Positions 6,322-14,595 are shown, numbered from the stretch's first letter. The stretch: DNA of 54,487 bases from Bacteroidaceae bacterium (GCA_017525235.1 JAFXTC010000051.1:1-54487), one strand, 5' to 3'. Program-made: numbers and translations. The notes: generated by a model from the sequence alone, not told the origin.

Positions 6322-8490
6322 ATGGACCTACTGACCATACGACACGAGGATTTCACGATGTACGTCGAATGTTCGAAGTTCGAGGGCATCTGGAATAAGG
6401 CAAAGGGTAATGTGGGAGAAGAGAATCTTCTTTCTACTTACACTTGGTCGGATGGTGTTGAGGCTATAGAGCGGAATGGTGAGCCCATCGTCAAAGGCGA
6501 AAAGGCGCCTGCGGTATTCTTCGACAATGCGGAATATCCAATATGGGTGGATTTTAACAAAGAGGTAACTCATGCGCAGTTCGGATCCATACTGCAAAGT
6601 GACAATGAGCGGTTTACGTTCAGGAAGAGCACTTTGGCAGGTTTCATCAACTATGGTAATGATATTGGCAAGAGTGAACTGAACCTTATATATAAGATAG
6701 GTAAAGATACTAAACGGTTTACACTGGGCTATGAGGTGCTGAGTACGAAACTCAACTATCATGAGCACTGGCGGAAGATCATCGAGGACATCGAGCAGGA
6801 GTATAGGATGCTGTCGCTCGACTATATGAAGCGTACCTTTCATGGTTTTACGCCAGATACAACGGGAGAGACACCAGAACTGATCTGGTGGAGCGTGTTT
6901 GCAGGAGAACAGCAGAAGTTTATCAAAGCTTGCAGGAATATCATTGAGCGTCCTCGCCATCGATTGCAGGGCTATGAGGTGTATCTGAGGGCTGATAAGT
7001 TGAAGCGTGTACCAGCCAATATCGAGAATGAACTCGCAGAGCACAGACGAGAACAGGCGCATCTTTATCGGGTGGAGGAGCAGATACAGTCGAATGATAC
7101 ACAGGAGAACCGCTTCCTGAAATATGCGCTTGGACAAATTACGGAGAAATACGAATCGCTGAAAGAACGAATTGAGTCTATCAATGGTCTTGCTGCTGAA
7201 AAGAAAAAGGAGATGGCAGAGGTACAGGCTACACTGAAACATCTGCAACGAAATCCTTTCTTTAGGACGGTTGGAAGATTCAAGGGCCTGAATCAGGAAA
7301 GTCTTGTGCTGCAAAGGGCTACAGGCTATAGTCAGATTTATAGGACATGGAATCTTCTGCGTAGGGCTTATTCACTGAATGATGGTATCTATCGTCTTCA
7401 ATCGAAGGATATTGCCACGCTATATGAGATATGGTGCTTTATTGAGGTAAGTCATATTGTAAGAGATCAACTAGGTATCGGTATAGATGACATGGAGCAC
7501 CGTAATCGTATGGAGATGAATGGTGTGTTTACGTGGGAATTAGGCAAAGGCGAACATTCTCGCATCCTTTTCCGGAAGGATGGAGTGGAATTGGCTGAGT
7601 TAGTCTATAATCCCAAGCATACAGACAAGGAAGACGATAAGATTGGCATTGAAAATGTGGAGAGCCGGACTGTTCCGCAGAAGCCAGACATTGTGCTTCA
7701 ATTGAAGAAAGATGATGTGCAGAAGGGCATGAAGATGACATACCTCTTTGATGCCAAATATCGGATTGACGGCAATGTGAATGGAGTGGATACACCACCT
7801 AATGATGCTATTAATCAGATGCACCGCTATCGTGATGCCATTTATTATAGGGATTATGATGGTAGCGAGTTGAAGAAGGAGGTGATAGGTGGCTTTATCC
7901 TGTTCCCGGGTGATGGGGCTCCCTTGGATGTGGCAAAGGCTCGTTTTCAAAAATCGATTAATGAAGTGAATATTGGGGCTTTTCCTTTGCGACCTAAGGA
8001 TGATCAGAACCGCAAATTACTGGAATCATTCATTGCAGAGTTGATAGGGAACAGGGCAACAGAGATGTTGAGTGATGTTATTCCTCAAAAGGGATTATTC
8101 TATACATCAGAAGAACCTAAGGATGCTGTTTATATGATTCTTACGATAGACAAAGATGTGAATAATGATGTAGAAAACATAATCAAGGGAAATTGCGCTA
8201 CAATCATTATGGGTAAGAAAGGAATGGAGGATACTAATGATATCCAATCAGTCCGATATATCGCTCCAATTATCCCTGGTGGTCACATTGAAGGGTATTA
8301 TAAGGTAAGAAAAGCGAATCTTGCTCATGTCAAAGATGAAGAATACCCAATACGCATAAAATTTGACGTTTGTGATTGGGTTAAGTTGGAACATCCTGCA
8401 AAATTCGGAATGGCAAGAGCCGCTTATCGTGGATTCTGTAAATCACGTGATGAGTTCTTCAAACTTTGTCAGGAATTAGCCATATCTTAG
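6322..8490 (+). CDS. DUF2357 / PD-(D/E)XK nuclease, McrC-like partner of the McrB ATPase
   Basis: A 722-residue protein. The N-terminal half, with a coiled-coil around 230-310, matches DUF2357. The C-terminal PD-(D/E)XK nuclease shows PDIVLQ (D456), FDAKYR (D477, K479) and a following NQMHRYRDA helix, so the catalytic set appears complete. About 130 residues after the nuclease (from about 590) form an extra domain with hydrophobic strands that may be PUA/EVE-like. I could not confirm that. DUF2357 nucleases typically accompany McrB-type ATPases in place of McrC. I chose ATG 6322 over an upstream GTG at 6292 that lies in a palindrome. Confidence 0.75.
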   Translation: MDLLTIRHEDFTMYVECSKFEGIWNKAKGNVGEENLLSTYTWSDGVEAIERNGEPIVKGEKAPAVFFDNAEYPIWVDFNKEVTHAQFGSILQSDNERFTFRKSTLAGFINYGNDIGKSELNLIYKIGKDTKRFTLGYEVLSTKLNYHEHWRKIIEDIEQEYRMLSLDYMKRTFHGFTPDTTGETPELIWWSVFAGEQQKFIKACRNIIERPRHRLQGYEVYLRADKLKRVPANIENELAEHRREQAHLYRVEEQIQSNDTQENRFLKYALGQITEKYESLKERIESINGLAAEKKKEMAEVQATLKHLQRNPFFRTVGRFKGLNQESLVLQRATGYSQIYRTWNLLRRAYSLNDGIYRLQSKDIATLYEIWCFIEVSHIVRDQLGIGIDDMEHRNRMEMNGVFTWELGKGEHSRILFRKDGVELAELVYNPKHTDKEDDKIGIENVESRTVPQKPDIVLQLKKDDVQKGMKMTYLFDAKYRIDGNVNGVDTPPNDAINQMHRYRDAIYYRDYDGSELKKEVIGGFILFPGDGAPLDVAKARFQKSINEVNIGAFPLRPKDDQNRKLLESFIAELIGNRATEMLSDVIPQKGLFYTSEEPKDAVYMILTIDKDVNNDVENIIKGNCATIIMGKKGMEDTNDIQSVRYIAPIIPGGHIEGYYKVRKANLAHVKDEEYPIRIKFDVCDWVKLEHPAKFGMARAAYRGFCKSRDEFFKLCQELAIS

Positions 8491-8495
8491 TGAAT

Positions 8496-9044
8496 ATGGA
8501 CCACTTAACTCCACAACAGCGGCATAAAAATATGGCGGCTATCCACAGTAAGGGGACGAAGCCGGAGATGATTGTGCGTAGGTGGTTGTGGAGTCATGGA
8601 TACCGATATAGGCTGAATGTGAAGTCTGTTCCCGGTAAGCCTGATATTGTGATGCGACGCTTCCGAACGGCGATATTTGTGAACGGGTGCTTCTGGCATG
8701 GTCATTTGGTGGCATTGCCACAGATGTATGATGGAAGATGTAAGATGGAAGATGTAATCGAGAACTCGGCTTGCTGTAAGATTCCGACGACGAACAGGGA
8801 GTTCTGGGTTAAGAAGATTTGTCGAAACATGGAGCGTGACCAAGAGAACTACCGCATACTTCGACAAAACGGGTGGCACACCATAGTGGTTTGGGAATGC
8901 CAACTGAAGCCTAAACTCCTTGAGCATACCATGCAACAAGTGGAGCGGCAACTGAACCAAAACTTCCTCTCCATCTATCAACGCAAGTCCACCATCTATA
9001 CTGAACCCGAAGAAGAGTATCTGATGGCAGCGGAAGAGGACTGA
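8496..9044 (+). CDS. vsr: Vsr-like DNA mismatch/very-short-patch endonuclease
   Basis: A 182-residue protein with the Vsr family pattern. TPQQRHKNMAAIHSKGTKPE is at the N-terminus, followed by GKPDIV (D50) and FVNGCFWHGH (H68, H70). Then come a Cys pair in the zinc region (C93, C94), PTTNREFW, and a final VVWECQL. Vsr nicks T:G mismatches next to cytosine methyltransferases, but no methyltransferase gene is visible in this window. Compared with typical Vsr, there is a roughly 20-residue insertion between HGH and the zinc cysteine, encoded partly by a GATGGAAGATGTAA tandem repeat. It starts five bases after the stop of the DUF2357 gene, so it is very likely co-transcribed. Confidence 0.8.
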   Translation: MDHLTPQQRHKNMAAIHSKGTKPEMIVRRWLWSHGYRYRLNVKSVPGKPDIVMRRFRTAIFVNGCFWHGHLVALPQMYDGRCKMEDVIENSACCKIPTTNREFWVKKICRNMERDQENYRILRQNGWHTIVVWECQLKPKLLEHTMQQVERQLNQNFLSIYQRKSTIYTEPEEEYLMAAEED

Positions 9045-9216
9045 GGGCACTTATGGTTCAGGATTAAGGGTTCAGGATGAAAGATGTCTGAAGTCTGAGG
9101 CACTTAACCCTAATTTTTGTTGACTCGAAAAAAAACACCTACTCATCTCCCGTGGTTGGTTATGAGCCCCGATGGTTATCGGGCTGAAGACACGGAAGGT
9201 TGAGCATTTTGAATCT

Positions 9217-9386
9217 CGAAAAGTGACAAGTGACAATGGACAATGGACAACACCCCCTGGGGGTGCCTAAGAATTATTTATATAATTCTATTATATTATA
9301 TTAATATCTATAATATATTTATATTATTGTCGGGGAATCGGGCATACCCCTTTTGTCACTTGTCACTTGTCACTTGTCACTTTTCG
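9217..9386. repeat. MITE-like inverted-repeat element with AT-rich centre
   Basis: The 19-bp left end CGAAAAGTGACAAGTGACA (9217-9235) is exactly complementary to TGTCACTTGTCACTTTTCG (9368-9386). The right arm is extended by tandem TGTCACT units from about 9354. The 130-base interior holds a CCCCCTGGGGG palindrome and an AT tract. There is no transposase inside. It could be a non-autonomous mobile element or a recombination product of the abundant GTGACAA short repeats. Confidence 0.5.
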
Positions 9387-9477
9387 ATGTGGCGTGTACG
9401 CTGTACGCCCCAGAAAAAAGTTTAACCCTGCCATTGGTTGAATGTCTTTTTGCTTAACCCTAGTAGGACTTGAATGC

Positions 9478-9636
9478 TTGTCACGCTTCGACAAAACTCT
9501 GTCAGGGGGTTGACAATTATCTGTCTACGTTTGACAAAGGGGAAGACGACGCGTGGCATCGGCCAACGCTACACGTCGCATCGGCAAAGTCGACGTGTAG
9601 AAATGGCAAAGTCTACACGTGGCGTTTTTAACATTT
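9478..9636. repeat. Composite repeat element, copy A (inverted relative to 52147-52330)
   Basis: A block of alternating TGTCA/TTGACA words (9478-9545) is followed by GAAGACGACGCGTGG and several ACACGT/ACGTGTAG palindromic words, ending GGCGTTTTTAACATTT. The second half matches the reverse complement of 52147-52268. The TGTCA block resembles 52269-52330 as well. The element is therefore a dispersed, palindrome-rich repeat, not a gene. Confidence 0.6.
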
Positions 9637-9681
9637 CACAAAAACACCTAACAACCTAACCTGAGTGGGATTTTTTTTTTG

Positions 9682-9690
9682 TATCTTTGC
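9682..9690 (+). promoter_or_regulatory. -7 promoter box before the mutT fragment and thioesterase
   Basis: TATCTTTGC directly follows a run of ten T. It is a good Bacteroidetes -7 element and the only candidate promoter upstream of the thioesterase at 9814. No matching -33 box is evident. Confidence 0.5.
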
Positions 9691-9722
9691 AAGCGGAATG
9701 GCAATGAAACCTTTAAGAATAT

Positions 9723-9800
9723 TGGCTCACGAAAGATGAGTTGGATAGTGTGAAGTGGGTGTCTGCAGACTTGAAAGTGGTGGAAGACATAAAAAAATGA
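9723..9800 (+). pseudogene. Duplicated 3' end of a MutT-like (Nudix) gene
   Basis: The open stretch encodes 25 residues beginning WLTKDELDSVKW and ending at TGA 9798-9800. It is nearly identical to the last part of the intact Nudix gene (10839-10914), with WVSADLKVVEDIKK where the intact copy has WLPADLKVVEDVRR. The rest of the gene, including the Nudix box, is absent. It is a leftover from a tandem duplication or a recombination event that bracketed the thioesterase. Confidence 0.75.
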
Positions 9801-9813
9801 AATTAAATAGACA

Positions 9814-10236
9814 ATGGATATACAAGACTTATTGAATCGGACGGATAGGTTTGCAGCCAATGCAGGTTGTAGAATTACGGAGGTGAACGAACAGCATGCC
9901 GTGGCGGAGATGACGGTGACGGCGATGCACCTGAATGGCGGTAATGTGTGTCAGGGTGGAGCGCTGTTTACTTTGGCTGATCTAGCCATTGCTGCTTGGA
10001 TGAACTACAACGGACAGCTGACGTTTGGAATCAACAACAGCATCATGTTTATATCGAGTGCGCATGAGGGTGATGTTCTGCGGGCTGAAGCCGTCGGTAT
10101 AAGCACCCACCACAAAATTCCTGCCGTAGAGGTGCGCGTGACCAATCAGGAGGAACGGCTCATCTGTCATGTGACGGGCATGGGGTACCGTAAAAATATT
10201 AACATACCAACGAATACCAGCCCCTCGGCAGTCTGA
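9814..10236 (+). CDS. PaaI-type hotdog thioesterase with a rewritten C-terminus
   Basis: A 140-residue single hotdog-fold protein. The central NVCQGGALFTLADLAIA matches the PaaI/YdiI signature (N-x-x-G-G-xx-xx-LAD) around the catalytic acidic residue. The family hydrolyses acyl- or aroyl-CoA thioesters in the cytoplasm. The last dozen residues (INIPTNTSPSAV) are read out of frame from a peptidase remnant. The original stop was therefore probably lost in a deletion fusion. The core domain looks intact. Confidence 0.75.
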   Translation: MDIQDLLNRTDRFAANAGCRITEVNEQHAVAEMTVTAMHLNGGNVCQGGALFTLADLAIAAWMNYNGQLTFGINNSIMFISSAHEGDVLRAEAVGISTHHKIPAVEVRVTNQEERLICHVTGMGYRKNINIPTNTSPSAV

Positions 10237-10457
10237 AGGATTTTGAATACACCGATCGCCTGCACCTCATCACCCAGCCGACACTCATCTGCAGTGGCAC
10301 GAGAGACATTTGCACCCCTGTTGTTGCCGCCTCACTCTATGAGCATATCCCCGGCAGCCGTTGGCACCTGTTCCGCAAGGCACGTCATACCTGTTTTGTC
10401 GATGCCCACGAAGAATACTGCAAAGTGCTCATTGACTGGCTTAAAGAAAACGATTAG
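10209..10457 (+). pseudogene. C-terminal remnant of a proline iminopeptidase-like alpha/beta hydrolase
   Basis: In the frame ending at TAG 10455-10457, about 80 codons read YTDRLHLITQPTLICSGTRD, then HIPGSRWHLF and ARHTCFV, then a helix to DWLKEND. This is the usual end of prolyl iminopeptidases: 'PTLxxxGxxD' carries the catalytic Asp and the 'H' after the S/A-R motif is the catalytic His. The N-terminal two thirds, including the Ser nucleophile, are absent. The start is fused to the end of the thioesterase gene. Confidence 0.7.
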
Positions 10458-10536
10458 AATTAATCCGTCTACCTTCCTGAAGAAAGAGGTTATCGGTAAG
10501 GTTCTATACGATGTAGATTTGAAGGGGATTGGTTAA

Positions 10537-10926
10537 ATGAAACAGATAGAGGTTGTAGCCGCAATCATACGCAAGGATGATAAGATCTTCGCAACCCAAA
10601 GAGGATACGGAGATTGGCAGGACTGGTGGGAATTCCCTGGCGGAAAGATGGAGGCAGGGGAAACACCAGAGGAAGCACTCGTGAGGGAGATTCGTGAGGA
10701 ATTGTCTGCTGACATCAGCGTGGATGAGTTTCTTTGTACGGTGGAGTATGATTACCCTAAGTTTCACCTAACGATGCATTGCTACCTCTGCACCCTCGTT
10801 TGTGATGCGCTCCATCTGAATGAACATGAGGCAGCACGTTGGCTCACGAAGGATGAGCTGGATAGCGTGAAGTGGCTACCTGCAGACTTGAAAGTGGTGG
10901 AAGATGTAAGAAGGCTGTCTTGTTAA
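10537..10926 (+). CDS. mutT: Nudix hydrolase, MutT-like (8-oxo-dGTP diphosphatase)
   Basis: 129 residues. The complete Nudix box runs from G36 to about A58 (GKMEAGE, seven residues, REIREEL), preceded by WWEFPGG. MutT clears oxidised dGTP from the nucleotide pool. The ATG overlaps an upstream TAA (TAAATG). A partial duplicate of its 3' end lies at 9723-9800. The 80 bases before it (10458-10536) hold a short unrecognised open tail. MutT is the best-supported identity, though other Nudix substrates are possible. Confidence 0.8.
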   Translation: MKQIEVVAAIIRKDDKIFATQRGYGDWQDWWEFPGGKMEAGETPEEALVREIREELSADISVDEFLCTVEYDYPKFHLTMHCYLCTLVCDALHLNEHEAARWLTKDELDSVKWLPADLKVVEDVRRLSC

Positions 10927-10946
10927 TAATTTAAAGGTAGATATAT

Positions 10947-11702
10947 ATGAATAAGATTGTATTGATAACAGGTGCGACAAGCGGTATTGGACTAGCTTGT
11001 GCTAGAAAGTTTGCAAAGAATGGCGACAGGCTTATCCTGACAGGAAGAAACGAAAAACGCCTCTCTGAAATCCAAAAGGAGCTGACAGACGAGGGGGCAG
11101 AAATGTTGACTCTCGTTTTCGACGTGAGAAACCGCGAGGAAATCAAAAGGCAATTGTCCGAACTGCCTAAAGAGTGGCAGGACATTGATGTGCTGGTCAA
11201 CAACGCAGGACTAGCGCTCGGACTTGACCCCGAACAAGACGGCAACATGGATGACTGGGACACGATGATAGACACGAACATCAAAGGGCTGCTGACAATG
11301 ACTCGGCTTGTTGTGCCGGGGATGGTGAAGCGCAATCGCGGACACATCATCAATGTCGGCTCGATTGCTGGCGATGCTGCCTACGCTGGAGGTAACGTAT
11401 ATTGTGCCACCAAAGCAGCCGTCAAGTCCATTACGGACGGGCTTCGCATAGATGTGGCCCACACCGCCATACGCGTCACGAACCTCAAACCCGGACTGGT
11501 GGAAACAAACTTCAGCAACATACGTTTTCATGGAGACACAGAACGCGCAGCCAAAGTGTATGAAGGCGTCAAGCCACTCACAGGTGACGACATCGCCGAT
11601 GTGGCCGTCTATGCCGCAAATGCACCTGAGCACGTCCAGATTGCCGAGGTGACAATTCTTGCCACCCATCAGGCCAGTGTCAGTGTAATTAAACGAAAGT
11701 AG
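10947..11702 (+). CDS. ydfG: SDR oxidoreductase, YdfG-like NADP-dependent 3-hydroxy acid dehydrogenase
   Basis: 251 residues with a Rossmann glycine motif TGATSGIG (9-15), NNAG (85-88) and the catalytic triad S139, Y152, K156 (YCATK). The LKPGLVETNFSNIRFHGD stretch after the active site is typical of the YdfG group, which oxidises serine, allo-threonine and 3-hydroxy acids. It lies 20 bases after mutT on the same strand, probably co-transcribed. Confidence 0.8.
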   Translation: MNKIVLITGATSGIGLACARKFAKNGDRLILTGRNEKRLSEIQKELTDEGAEMLTLVFDVRNREEIKRQLSELPKEWQDIDVLVNNAGLALGLDPEQDGNMDDWDTMIDTNIKGLLTMTRLVVPGMVKRNRGHIINVGSIAGDAAYAGGNVYCATKAAVKSITDGLRIDVAHTAIRVTNLKPGLVETNFSNIRFHGDTERAAKVYEGVKPLTGDDIADVAVYAANAPEHVQIAEVTILATHQASVSVIKRK

Positions 11703-11780
11703 CCCAGACACAACAGGAAGGAAGAATAGATGTATAACTATAATCCTTTTCAACTTTCGGTATGAATTTTAGCACTATAT

Positions 11781-11811
11781 TTTGAAATCATAAGTTTTTG
11801 TAGTACTTTTG
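11781..11811 (+). promoter_or_regulatory. Bacteroidetes promoter for the GH127 operon
   Basis: TTTG at 11781-11784 and TACTTTTG at 11804-11811 are separated by 19 bases, a textbook -33/-7 pair. The chosen ATG is about 50 bases downstream. Confidence 0.7.
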
Positions 11812-11862
11812 TGTCATAATTATGCTAATTTATACTCATATTTTAACCTAATGCTTCGTTTT

Positions 11863-14583
11863 ATGAAGAGAAAAGGATTTATAATCTGTCTGCTTATAGC
11901 TGTAACATCGGCAAGTGCAAAGAACTACTCGGTATTCACCGAAGGGTTAATAAAGGATATTACACCTAAAGGATGGTTACATGAATATCTGCAACGCATG
12001 AAGGATGGTATGACAGGACACCCCGAAGCACTCTCCTACCCTTATAACACTTGTCTCTGGGCCGGTGACATCCCACGTAACGGAGACTATGGACAGGACT
12101 GGTGGCGCTACGAACAGACAGCTTATTACACCGACGGCTTGCTACGCCTTGGATATCTGCTAAAAGATGAGGAGTTGATAAAGAAAGGTGAGGAAGGCAT
12201 CAAGTATACGCTCAACCATCCACAGAGCAATGGCAGGCTAGGAAATGGTGTCATCTCAAGCCTCTGGCCCCAAGCAGTCTTCTTCCGTGCACTGAAAGCT
12301 TACTACGAGGTAACAGGTGACCGTAAAGTTCGCACAGCTCTTGCCAGCAACTATAACTCTATGACAAACAGCGACCTGACCAATGGACGCCGACACATTA
12401 TCAATCTTGAAGGTCTACTCTGGCTTTACGGACAGCAAGCATCAAGTGCCTTAATCACAAAGGCAAAAACAGCATACAGAACAGGTAGCTTTGAACTGGA
12501 TGGCAAGGAAGCAGCCGAAGACGACTTTATTTACATGCATGGGGTAACCTACAGCGAGATGCTGAAGATTCCCATGATTCTGTATGCATACACAGGTGAC
12601 AAATCATATCTGGAACTGGCTCTGAATGCAGAAAGACGACTGGAGCGCGATCATCTGCTGCCCGACGGTGTACCCAGCAGCGAGGAATATACTGTGGGAA
12701 AGGATATTGATCAAGTTCACGAGACGTGCGATATAACGGATTATACGTGGTCTTTGGGTTACTTTCTTACCGTTACAGGAGAAGCAGAATGGGCCGACCG
12801 TATAGAAAGAGCAGTCTTTAATGCCGGTCCTGCCTGTCATACCAAGGATTTCCGTTCTCTGCAGTATTTCTCGGGACTGAATCAGATTCTATGCACAGGA
12901 AATTCAGACAATACATATTTCAAACGTGGCTCAACGTGGCAGGCTTACCGTCCTACCCACGAGACAGAATGCTGTGCCGGAAACATACACCGTCTGATGC
13001 CTAACTTTGCCAGCCGCATGTGGCTACGAGGAGAAAACGATGCCATTGTTGCTGCTATGTACAGCCCCTCAGAAGTTGCTTTCAAGGTTGGAACGGACAG
13101 CATACGCATCACAGAAGAAACCTTTTATCCATTCAGCGGACACATCGACTTCCGTTTCAGTATGAAGAACCCTACAGAGTTCCCCTTTATGTTCCGTATT
13201 CCCGGATGGTGCCAGAACTGCCGTGTAATGATCAACGGTGTTGCCATCAGAGTGAATGTTACACCTCAGACATTTGCCATGCTAAACCGTGAGTTTAATG
13301 ACGGAGATGTGGTGAGCGTCGACTTTGAGATGAAACCCCAAATTTGCACCCTGGATGCTGATCAAGGTCAGTATGTGGAGTGCGGGCCACTTCTCTATAG
13401 CTATGCCATTCCACAGACAATGACAGAGGATACCAAAGTATATAGCAATATGAACGGTAAGATGCCAGAGAACCCCGACTTCAAATGTTGGAGCATCACG
13501 CCATCGGGAAAATGGAACTACGGCATGAAGCAAGGAGGACAGAATCTGAAACTTGTAACTGACGAGGACCTGTTGGCTAAGGCCTATCCCTATGATAAAG
13601 AGACAACTCCTGTCTGGATAGAAGCAGATGTAACGCCTGTTAAATGGACTATACTTGACAATCGTTACAACCCTGTGACGCCAAGCACAAACACAACGGA
13701 AGCCAACGGAGAGACAGAGAGAATACGCCTTATTCCCTATGGATGTACGGAACTAAGGGTAACAGTCTTCCCTACTCTTCCCAAGGGAGGAGAGAAAACA
13801 CTGACAGAAAAACTATTGACAAACCCAGACTTCGAACAAACGTCAGCCACAGTTTTTAATCATGGTGGCGTGGAAAAGAAGACCTACCTACCTTATGGAT
13901 GGAGAGTAAGAGGTACACTCAGCGGTTCAAGCTACGGCATTAACAGAGATGCCGTAAATAACCATGGTGAGAATGTATGCTGGTATAATACCATCCCATT
14001 CCCATCTAACTTCCAACTTTACCAGACCATACCTGCAAGCAAATTAAAGGCTGGCACCTACCGTGTTACCTGTCAACTCTGGTGTGCTAACAACAAGAAA
14101 GGCATCACACGCCTGTTTGCCAATAACAATGTTCAATACTTTGGACGCGAGACTGATTACGAGAACTGCTTCACAGATGGTGAAGAGGCCACCTTTGCCG
14201 GTCATGCAGGTGATACAAGCGGTTCTCCGTTCATACTAAAGGATATGGAGGTAACAGTTCATGTAAATACTGGTGAAACACTGACCGTAGGAATACGTAG
14301 TGGAAATATGAAGAGTGATGGAACAGTCACCACAACAGCTGACGGCACAGGATGGTTTAAGGTAGACAACTTCCAGATAGAACTCATTGAGGATGACGAA
14401 ACAGCTATTAACGGACTCACCCCCAACCCCTCCCTTGTAGAGAGGGGAGCCATCTATGACCTAAGTGGAAGAAAGGTGGCTAATGGTTTTGGAGAAAAGA
14501 ATAATTCTCAACTTTCAATTCTCAATTCTCAATTACCTATGGGTATGTACTTTGTTAAAGGAAGGAAAATATATATAAGATAA
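11863..14583 (+). CDS. GH127/DUF1680 beta-L-arabinofuranosidase, secreted
   Basis: About 906 residues with a signal peptide (MKRKGFIICLLIAVTSASA). The DUF1680 (alpha/alpha)6 barrel carries HETCD (E287, C289) and TECCAGN (E369, C370, C371). These match in spacing the zinc ligands and catalytic cysteine of GH127 arabinofuranosidases. Around 640-840 there is an extra domain resembling a carbohydrate-binding or beta-sandwich module. The end is a Prevotella-type tail with IYDLSGRKVA. Between the domain and this tail, dispersed repeat DNA is translated as a linker. Several in-frame ATGs exist; 11863 gives the cleanest signal peptide. It probably acts with the next gene on arabinose-containing glycans. 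Confidence 0.75.
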   Translation: MKRKGFIICLLIAVTSASAKNYSVFTEGLIKDITPKGWLHEYLQRMKDGMTGHPEALSYPYNTCLWAGDIPRNGDYGQDWWRYEQTAYYTDGLLRLGYLLKDEELIKKGEEGIKYTLNHPQSNGRLGNGVISSLWPQAVFFRALKAYYEVTGDRKVRTALASNYNSMTNSDLTNGRRHIINLEGLLWLYGQQASSALITKAKTAYRTGSFELDGKEAAEDDFIYMHGVTYSEMLKIPMILYAYTGDKSYLELALNAERRLERDHLLPDGVPSSEEYTVGKDIDQVHETCDITDYTWSLGYFLTVTGEAEWADRIERAVFNAGPACHTKDFRSLQYFSGLNQILCTGNSDNTYFKRGSTWQAYRPTHETECCAGNIHRLMPNFASRMWLRGENDAIVAAMYSPSEVAFKVGTDSIRITEETFYPFSGHIDFRFSMKNPTEFPFMFRIPGWCQNCRVMINGVAIRVNVTPQTFAMLNREFNDGDVVSVDFEMKPQICTLDADQGQYVECGPLLYSYAIPQTMTEDTKVYSNMNGKMPENPDFKCWSITPSGKWNYGMKQGGQNLKLVTDEDLLAKAYPYDKETTPVWIEADVTPVKWTILDNRYNPVTPSTNTTEANGETERIRLIPYGCTELRVTVFPTLPKGGEKTLTEKLLTNPDFEQTSATVFNHGGVEKKTYLPYGWRVRGTLSGSSYGINRDAVNNHGENVCWYNTIPFPSNFQLYQTIPASKLKAGTYRVTCQLWCANNKKGITRLFANNNVQYFGRETDYENCFTDGEEATFAGHAGDTSGSPFILKDMEVTVHVNTGETLTVGIRSGNMKSDGTVTTTADGTGWFKVDNFQIELIEDDETAINGLTPNPSLVERGAIYDLSGRKVANGFGEKNNSQLSILNSQLPMGMYFVKGRKIYIR
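14417..14534. repeat. Dispersed intergenic-type repeats inside the GH127 coding tail
   Basis: 14417-14448 is the CCCCAACCCCTCCC...GAGAGGGG palindromic element seen in spacers elsewhere (compare 41561-41587). 14506-14534 is a TCTCAACTTTCAATTCTCAATT tract of the kind usually found between genes. Both remain in frame and form the linker before and within the C-terminal tail. Confidence 0.6.
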
Positions 14584-14595
14584 AACATTGAAAAC

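Larger units (their letters stand above)
9045..9722. other. Gene-free, repeat-rich region
   Basis: About 680 bases without a credible gene. It contains an inverted-repeat element (9217-9386), a composite repeat of TGTCA/TTGACA and ACACGT/GACGCGTC motifs (9478-9636), and a -7 promoter box (9682-9690) before a fragment of a mutT-like gene. The AT-rich core at 9270-9330 is almost pure A/T. Confidence 0.6.

Noticed and set aside
8466-8495. Upstream TTG extension of the Vsr gene
   Set aside because: It overlaps the end of the nuclease gene; the Vsr family begins at MDHLTPQQR (8496).
9243-9659. Two short plus-strand frames in the repeat region
   Set aside because: They are composed of AT tract and repeat words without homology or start context.
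10243-10536. 97-codon plus-strand frame before mutT
   Set aside because: Its first part is an off-frame reading of the peptidase remnant; the last 26 codons match nothing I recognise. Not called as a gene.
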